Assembly: GCA_029378245.1 (NCBI GenBank)
Contig: JARKIF010000005.1
Coordinates: forward strand, 1,550,001-1,614,000
From: Roridomyces roridus
Taxonomy: Eukaryota > Basidiomycota > Agaricomycetes > Agaricales > Mycenaceae
Length of the DNA stretch: 64,000 nt
Direction of reading: 5' to 3'
The notes under the pieces: generated by a model
Seen by the model: the letters and a program-made list of their open reading frames with translations, nothing else
Told to the model about the DNA's origin: nothing
Database searches by the model: none
Shown here: one piece after another, positions 56,955 through 64,000 of the stretch
Numbering within the stretch: the stretch's first letter is position 1
How the letters are laid out: each line of letters starts with the position of its first letter
Translations under genes and position numbers: made by a program

Positions 56955-59900
56955 CTATTCAGAATCGTAGACTACCTCGAGCAAGTCCTTAATGTAAGTA
57001 CTGTAACCCGTCGAATCTTCTGGCACTGCTTGACGAGCGTCTGCCTCTGCCTCCAACCACGCGAGTTCGTCGTCCCTCGAAGTCCCCGCCGTGAAATCAA
57101 GCCCGCGACCCTGCTTGATCGAAAACTTGAGCATCTGCAGTGCCTCCATCAGATCAGGCGCAATACGACTGCGCCTGACTGTGTCGGTCTCGGCGCCAGA
57201 GGAGAAAACACGCTCACACGGGACAGCCGAGCCCTGGATGGGCAGTATGTCCACGGCAAGCTTGAATATGGTGGGGTATCGCAGTTGGTTCTCCTGGAAA
57301 CTGGTTAAGTTGTCGAGCAGAGGAAGAATGATTCGGGCACGAACAGTCCAATAGCGTACAGACCCAAAGGAATACAATGGTTCCCGGAAGTACCCATTCA
57401 TCTCCTGCTCCAAGCTTTGGCCGTGTGTTGGGTGAATTGGCGAGTCCAGGCCAAGAACTTCGTCCGCCCAATTGGACTGTGGTGCCCGAACTGGGGTGTT
57501 GGTCCGTTCGTTTCGGTATTTCTTGAGCTGAAGGAAAAACACTGATAATTCTTCGAGAACGCCTCGTTGACTGGACACACCTCGCGTATGAATAAGTCTT
57601 TGGCCCACCGAACACGGTGGGACTGATGCTGCTCGTACCAGCGTAATTTGACGGCCGGGTTGATGACTGAAAACAAATCAGTGACAGCGCGAAAGTTGAG
57701 GAAGCGCTGGAGATCGATGTGGCCAGGTCGAGGACGCACAAAGACGGAGGAAAGCAAGTAAGCCCTATTCATTCATCAGAGAGGATGCAGAAGCGAAGGA
57801 AGACAACGCACAACTGGAGCTGTGATCCACCAATTCTTCTAACGAAGGGCAATGACACGCACGCATGGACAAGCTATATGCCGGCACGTCCTCGATCCGT
57901 TCCTGATACACTTCCAGTTTGTCGATACCGCGTTGCACGACGTATGCGGTCTCCGGATGGTCGCTCTGTTGTTTTTTCCACCTAGAGATCATGGCCTCGA
58001 ACGCCGGGAGAGCGAGTCCAAGGGTGGGTGCCTTCTCTCCCGAGAGCTTCTGTTGGAAGGCATGAGGCACCTGGCCGGCGATCGCTTGATGAGTAGACAA
58101 GCCAAGAATTAAATAGAGACGTACCGCCAGTATGCGTTTGAAAGCTTCCAACGCCTCCCATTCGACTGGGCTCAGCTTGTATTTTCGGAGGTCATGGAAT
58201 TGGGGGTCAGAGAGGAACTTGTCGATAGCCTATAAAACTTGAGAATAGATTCAGGAAATGAAAGAACTAGTACCTCACGGAGAAGTGTTGCGCGGTCGAC
58301 CATGAGGAGGGTCGATGACCAGCGTGTATCAACGTCCCTCAGCAGCTGAAGATCCTTCTTCTGCAACGCCTTGAGGACCTCGGAGAAATATTGGCGGCGA
58401 AGAGAAGATGCGCGGATCTGTGGAGGGAGACGTCAAAAGTGTTGATGGCGAGGAGAGAACACAGAATGGCTCACCACGCGAACAGTCGTCCGGATGGTGG
58501 CAATAGGGTCACGAGCGATGGCGTCCATGACCGTGCGCGGCTCATCGGCGGGACCTGGAACGAAATCCGCAGCACCTGATGCAGCAAACTCCATATCGGT
58601 GATTGCACTCAATACGGCTTTACACGCAAGATTGACGATGTGCGGAAAGCAGCTAAGAAGATATCAAGGCCAAGCCAGTGAATTACCAAATACTAAACGT
58701 ACCGAATACGCCGTTCGACCTTATTGAACGGAATCTTGCGTCTCAACAGTTCACTCTCAAGACAAGTCATGAATGTATCATTATTCGATGCATTGTCCAG
58801 GGTGACCCATCCCAACTAAGAGAAGGATCAGAAAACACTTCATTCGGCAATTGTGGAACGCACCTTGGACGATATTCCGATCCGATCCAAGATGTGGAGG
58901 AAGGCAGTGGCTAGATGCTCCCCGTCATGATGGCCCGGTACGCGTAGAAATCCGATCAAGTCCGTCCGAAGCTTCAGTTCGTACTGAGGACCAGCAGGTG
59001 TATCAACGAGTTTGGATTCGAGCCAATGAGCGGTGAGTGCCATGAACGGGGTCTTCTTTTTATCCGACCAGAGATCCATCGTTGTCGATATTTTGCCGAT
59101 GGCATTCTACTTCATTGTCAGCGCGCAACTCACACACAAGATGGAAGTCCTTACCTCCATCTCAGACTCGAGACGAGTGACGTGCTCATCCCAGACTTCG
59201 ATGACACGTTTGCGTATCTTGGTCCTATAGGGAATGTCCGAGTCGTTGAGCTCGGAACGCAGCATCAGGAAAATGTTGCGGAGGTGTTGATTTTCGACGA
59301 TGTTGATTGACTGCGGACAGTTCAAGGCGGTGATGCGAGAAGAAGAATCAGACCAACCTGATCGTCCGCAACGATCCACTCGACAATGGCGTCGACGAAC
59401 CCCTCTTTTGAGAATTGAGGCCTGGCCTTACCCGGCTCCGAAGAAGACGCGTTGTTGGGTCGAGAGCCTTTGCTTGCGCGATACTCGTTAGCGCGTTCAT
59501 TGGCGTCCTTGCCTTGGATGGGGATTCCCCTCTTGTCGCAGTTGTCAACCCATTCGGCTAGGTGGTGTTCGTACAAATGGCGGCGCAGAATGCCGGTGCT
59601 GGTGGTGCTGGAGAACTTGGTCGTCCCTGCGTCTGGATCGGCTCGATGGTAGGCCCTAAGCGCTGCATGAGATATTTGGATGAACACATAGTACGGAAAA
59701 CTCGCACCGGCAGAATTTGCATTCCCGTTTACCCGTGGCTTTAGGATCCTTGGGATCGAAAAACTCCCGCGCATCCGCCGCTCTATCGTATTTCTTCTTT
59801 TTGGGGCGCGACGGGGATGGTGTATGATGAGGACCAGCACGAGGTGGCAATCCTCTACGTGAACGGTGCTGAGATGGGGTGGCGACGGGAGTCGACGAGC

Positions 59901-60331
59901 GGCTAGTAGGAGAAGACGGAGACTCGGGGATGTTGATGTATTCTTCGTCGTCGTCGCGGGCAAAGCGGACATGCGGACGACCTGCTGCTCCATCTGCAGT
60001 GTTCGTGTCGTTGTCGTCATCGAAGACGTCATGGGGACGACCTAAATACAATCTTCAGCATAGAACAAACCCAAGGGCATAGATACACACCATCTGCGAC
60101 AACCGGGTCGGAGTCAGGAGCAGGAGCGAGTGCGGGTGGATCCTGTGCCGCAGCTGGGGCTTCTTGAGGACCAGGCTCGCTGAGTGGATCAGGCTGACGC
60201 CGTCTTCTCGGCTGCTTGGGAGGTAGAGTGGGAGGCGAAGGCGGGGTTTTGTCTGCTCGAGCAGGAGCTCGCCGTGCACGCTCACTAGTACGCGCCGGAG
60301 TCTTTGGAGTTTCCGGGGGTGCTAGGTCCAT
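56955..60331 (-). CDS. hAT-family transposase with BED zinc finger
   Basis: This DNA transposase belongs to the hAT superfamily. The likely start at 60331 (MDLAPPETPKTPARTSERAR) has a Pro/Arg-rich disordered N-terminus. A BED-type finger is split by an intron (CKFCR ... GILRRHLYEHHLAEW). The catalytic core follows in several exons: TMDLWSDKKKTPFMALTAHW, GWVTLDNASNND, RCFPHIVNLACKAV-like CFPHIVNLACKAVLSAITD and LLRDVDTRWSSTLLMVDRAT. The C-terminal dimerisation domain reads ILPIQGSAVPCERVFSSGAE and SRIAPDLMEALQMLKFSIKQ, with the stop at 56955. All hallmark blocks are present and I saw no internal stop that a short intron does not remove, so it may be or have recently been active. Ends and target-site duplication were not found. 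Confidence 0.88.
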
Positions 60332-60762
60332 GTTAGATCACAAAAAAATCAAAAAAGAGCAAACGAAAAATACCATTGGCGGGAGTAGCATTCTTTTTTC
60401 GACGAACCGTACGCATTGAGGATGCTGGGGGCTCGAAATAGTGGGCACGGTCTCAATACTTATCATTTTTGCAGAGCCGAGCGCCGCAGGGCGCGAGGTC
60501 CCAATCTGAAATGAAAAAGTATGTCTCAATAGGTAGCCAAGGGGATGGAAAAGCGTACCTGGCAGTTTGTCGAGAGTCCCTGCAAATCCTTGCAAAAAGA
60601 CTGAAGGTAACGAGAAATACTCAGACCCGAATAATACAGATTCCAGACGACGGTCCTAGATAACTTGAAGGGAGAACGAGCAGGACACAAAGTGGGAGCG
60701 AGAGTCGATATAAGATTGGTGTGCGGTAGCGACAGGGATCTACATATTGGACCCGGTCGACC
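60332..60762. other. Spacer between hAT gene and LTR
   Basis: These roughly 430 bp contain an A-rich tract (about 60340-60375), no domain-bearing ORF and no recognisable RNA gene. It should include the hAT promoter and 5' end. GAGCCGAGCGCCGCAGG near 60474 is only loosely like the presumed left end at 56187. Confidence 0.4.
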
Positions 60763-61035
60763 TGTCACGACAAGACTTGTTTCACGCGTCCAACAGCGGT
60801 AAGATGCTGTGGATTGGGTAGTGCGCTACTAAAGCTCGTAAAATGAACGGAATAAAAGTCTAGGAGAGGGTACAGAATACGACGACTAGCCACTGCTTTT
60901 ATACTATGAGGAATAGATCTACGATGCTACACTAATTGTCCTGGCTTCCGACATGCACTATTGTCCTGCACCGTTGTCGTCTCCTATTGTCATGTCTACA
61001 CCGTGTTCATCATAGAAGCCTGTCATGATCTGACA
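60763..61035 (-). repeat. LTR of the Ty3/gypsy element
   Basis: On the minus strand this 273-bp stretch starts TGTCAGATCATGACAGG and ends GTCGTGACA, so its ends form the short inverted repeat TGTCA/TGACA. It contains a TATA-like AGTATAAAAG in its middle. A purine-rich tract (GAGGGAAGGAG) lies about 16 bp before it, between it and the pol stop. This is the right place for a 3' LTR. The second LTR should lie beyond 64000, so the pairing could not be tested. Confidence 0.65.
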
Positions 61036-61104
61036 GTTCACTGATCGAAAACTCCTTCCCTCATCCACGCTGTCGTTCATAATTATGAAACTGTTCCCAC
61101 ATCT

Positions 61105-64000
61105 TTAAATAATGTCTTCTTCGGCTACTTCCTCAATCCGATCGAGACGGGGTTCCCAGGACTTTAACGCTGTAAGGCGCCAATGTTTATCTGGTTTATT
61201 TGGCGTTGTCACGTGCACAAATAGATCAGCACGTGACATTACCCCCTCTCTAGGATCGACGTCCTCGTCGATGTCGACAAAACAATTTTCATTGTGAATA
61301 AATAATTTCTTCTTTAAATACGGTTGGAATTCCTCTTTTGGGACGAATCTCTTGCATTCGCCATCCCAAAATCCAGCCGGGAGCGTGGGTAGCGCCCTAA
61401 CGTCAATGCTGTGTTCCCTGTTATATTTATCCAACAGCTTCTTCGCATGCGTCAAGTTACGCGATGGTTCCCATGTCCTTTCTCCCATCGGATAGTTCTT
61501 CCACTTTATTAAATATTGAAACCCGCGTCCCATCTTGCGGTGTTTCAGTATCTCCTCCACCTCGTACTCCTCCTCGCTGGATATGATCTTCGGCGGCGGC
61601 CGCTTCTCCCTTCGATTCTCGGGTGGTTCCGTATATGGTGTGAGAATCGCCTCATTGAACACCGGATGTGACTTGTCCGTGCTCGGCAATTTCAACCTAT
61701 AGGAAGATGCTCCGACTTTCTCCAGGACTTCGTACGGTCCGAGCCTCCTATCTCCCAGCTTCTTCGAGGGTCTATCCGTCTGAATGTTCGTCGCCTCGAT
61801 CCAGACCTTGTCTCCCTTTTTAAATACCGGCGCTGGTCGCCGTCGTAAATTGTATGATTTTTCCATCGTTTTCTGTGTTTTTTCTAATGCCGCGGTCGCC
61901 TCATCGCGGATCTTTTTCATTTTCTTGCCGAACTCGTCGGCAGCCTCGTTCCTCGTCTCCACGGCATTCTCGATCCCTTTCCAAGGGTGATAGCCGGTGT
62001 TTAAATAAACGGCGAGGCCTTCGTTGCCGAACTGGCCTTGTCGTTGTAACAGAACTCCGCCAGGGAGAGCCATTCGGCCCAGTCCGTTTGGTGATAATTG
62101 ATAAATATCCGGAGATACTTCTCGATCTCCTGGTTCATCCGTTCCGTCTGCCCGTCGGTTATCGGATGGTGTGCCGTACTTGGGTTCATTTCGATCCCTA
62201 GGATCTTATTGAGCTCCCTCATAAAGCCTCCTACATATCTCGGATCCCGATCCGAGATGATCTTTCGAGGTACCCCGTGATATCTAATCACGCGGTCGCG
62301 TGTCAAACGCGCAACTCCTTCAGCCGTGATTTCCATGGTCGTGGGCTCCACGTGAATCATTTTGCTGAACGTGTCGACCCAGACTTGAATAGCATTGTGG
62401 CCGTTGCTTATCGGCAACGGCCCGATCAAGTCCATCGAAATGATCTGCCAGGGGCCTTCCGCAATCTTGTGCGGGTTCAGCTTGCCCTGCTTGTGTCGAA
62501 GAACTCGTGACCTCTGACACGCTTCGCACGACTTTACATACTCGGAAACGTTGTTGCCGAGCTTCGGCCACCAGTAGTTTCGTTCAACGAGTTCCTGGGT
62601 CCGGTTCCCTCCGGGGTGTCCCACTATCGCCGGATCGTGGTGAAGTCCAATAATTTTATTTCTAAGTTCCGTGTTATGCGGAACGTAAATAAGGCCATTG
62701 TAATAAACAATGCCATCCTCCTCCTCCCATCTAGGGAGCTTCTTCAATAAGGCAGACCTAACGCTGCCGTCCCTTTTGCGTTCCGCTCGGATCTCTTCCA
62801 AAAGATCCTTCTCGACGCCTTCGAGCGTGATCTCCTGCGCTCGGAAATATTCGGGTTTAAGCAAGACAATTTCCTGATTATCTTCCTTCCCCTGGTCATG
62901 ATCCGCCCTGCGGGATAATAAATCGGCCTGCTTATTCAAAGCTCCGGGCCGGTGCCGTAACGAGAAGTCGTACTGCGACAACTCGATGATCCATCGTGCC
63001 TGCCGACGATTGATTTTCTGCGGCTTTTTGAAGTACTGGAGGTTCTTGTGATCCGTCAGAACCTCGAACGTGTGCCTTGCACCGAGTAGGAATTGCCTCC
63101 ACTCATCAAGAGCGAGCATGATTGCGAGCATCTCTTTGTCATAGATCTCGTAATTCCTTTCGGTGTCGCTCATGCCGTGAGACATGAAAGCGACAGGCCT
63201 CCACACTCCTTCCTGGAGTTGGCTGAGCACTGCTCCAACTGCTCCGTCCGACGCATCGGCCTCAAGCCGATATTCCCCGTCGTCCGTTGGCAAAGCCAAT
63301 ACGACATCCTCTGCGATCCGTTCCTTCAACTTGTTGATCGCCGCCTCCTGTTCCGGTCCCCAGGACCACGCAACCTTCCCCGTCAGCTTAGTGAGGGGCC
63401 TGGCGATGTCGGCAAAGCCGCGGAGAAATCGCCGATAAAAGTTAACAAAGCCCAGGAACGCCTGCACTTGCTTGACGTTCTTTGGCATGGGCCACTCCAT
63501 GATCCCTTTGATTTTCACCGGGTCCATCCGCATGGAGTTGTGGGAAATAATTACCCCGAGGTATTCGATCTCCGTCTTCTCGAATTCACATTTCTCGGGT
63601 TTCAAGAATAATTTATTCTTCTCTAACGTCTCCAGGACGCGTGACACAATCCGTCTATGCTCCTCCAGGGAGTCCGTGTAAATTAAGATGTCATCCAGGT
63701 AGACGATCACATGGCCCTCGTTGATGAGATCCCGAAGAATGTCGTTCATCATCGTTTGGAACGTGGCCGGTGAATTGGTCAACCCAAAGAACATCACGAG
63801 CGGCTCGAACAATCCCCGATTGGTCCGAAAAGCCGCTTTCCACTCATCTCCTTCTTTGATCCGTACGTTGTTGTAACCCCAACGTATGTCAAGCTTGGAG
63901 AAGAATCTTGCTCCTCGGAGTTTGTTGACCAGCTCCGAGATTAGAGGCAACGGGTACTTGTTCTTCACCGTCATCTCGTTGAGCTTCCGGTAATCCTGTA
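61105..64000 (-). CDS. Ty3/gypsy pol polyprotein (RT-RNase H-integrase-chromodomain), partial
   Basis: The reverse transcriptase has TVKNKYPLPLISELVNKLRG, FSKLDIRWGYNNVRIKEGDE and the catalytic YLDD in VIVYLDDILIYTDS. RNase H shows LEADASDGAVGAVLSQ, EIYDKEMLAIMLALDEW and TDHKNLQYF. The integrase has the HHCC finger (GHPGGNRTQELVERNYWWPK ... CEACQRSR) and the DDE core (SMDLIGPLP, ISDRDPRYV, TDGQTERMNQEIEKYL). A GPY/F-like LGPYEVLEKVGASSYRL precedes the chromodomain (EEYEVEEILKHRKMG, YLIKWKNYPMGERTWEPSRN). The stop is at 61105. Just after KASSATKASPF the frame shifts, one T short near 62016, which either inactivates this copy or is an assembly indel. The 5' part lies beyond 64000. Confidence 0.93.

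Larger units (their letters stand above)
60763..64000 (-). mobile_element. Ty3/gypsy chromovirus retrotransposon, truncated by the window edge
   Basis: The element runs from the presumed 3' LTR at 60763-61035 through pol to beyond the window. Domain order on the minus strand is RT, RNase H, integrase, chromodomain, which defines a Ty3/gypsy chromovirus. Such elements target heterochromatin through the chromodomain. Gag, protease and the 5' LTR would lie past 64000. Confidence 0.9.

Noticed and set aside
56187..60493. Inverted terminal repeats of the hAT element (TAGTGTTGCCGCGG against GAGCCGAGCGCCGCAGG).
   Set aside because: The match is too poor, and no 8-bp target-site duplication flanks it.

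Overview
The window is nuclear DNA of a filamentous basidiomycete, most likely an Agaricomycete (mushroom-forming fungus). The evidence is dense genes on both strands, many very short introns (mostly 45-56 nt, GT-AG with a CTNAN-like branch site), conserved fungal housekeeping families, lineage-typical families (a DUF2985 membrane protein, a Mug135-like protein), a chromodomain Ty3/gypsy retrotransposon and a BED-finger hAT transposase. Identifications were made by reading spliced translations by eye; no database search was run.

Layout. 1-1.86 kb is gene-poor, with short repeats and a possible gene relic. 1.86-15 kb holds an unknown gene head-to-head with RRN7 (Pol I initiation), a charged coiled-coil protein, the BAR protein Hob3/Rvs161, an RGG-repeat protein and the RNA exonuclease Rex3. 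15.1-15.4 kb is a repeat block with a tRNA-like promoter region (candidate SINE). 15.5-18.6 kb carries two tandem Gfd2/YDR514C-like DEDDh genes, one apparently catalytically dead. 18.8-26.1 kb has a B-type cyclin, DPB2 (Pol epsilon subunit B), a PHAF1/UPF0183 protein, a small coiled-coil protein and a pyrimidine 5'-nucleotidase. 26.4-31.5 kb has RPL6, COX18, CENP-A and a coiled-coil protein. 31.8-40.7 kb is one giant gene, FMP27/BLTP2 (bridge-like lipid transfer). 41-56.1 kb has a DUF2985 protein, a Mug135-like gene with a duplicated exon segment, STE14, RPL9, PCF11, an acidic protein, mitochondrial EF-G2 (MEF2), an RNF10/Mag2-like RING protein and a xylitol/sorbitol dehydrogenase. 56.2-64 kb is mobile: a hAT transposase, then an LTR and the 3' two-thirds of a Ty3/gypsy pol that runs off the window.

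Most genes are unrelated housekeeping functions packed closely, with several divergent pairs sharing 64-190 bp promoters, rather than one pathway. Cell-division and chromosome functions (cyclin B, DPB2, CENP-A) are over-represented between 18 and 30 kb, which is probably chance.

The most striking property is a series of one-nucleotide reading-frame breaks in conserved genes between about 24.7 and 47.7 kb, nearly all of them one surplus base. They are most simply residual assembly indels, but three fall in COX18 alone and they change how these genes should be annotated.
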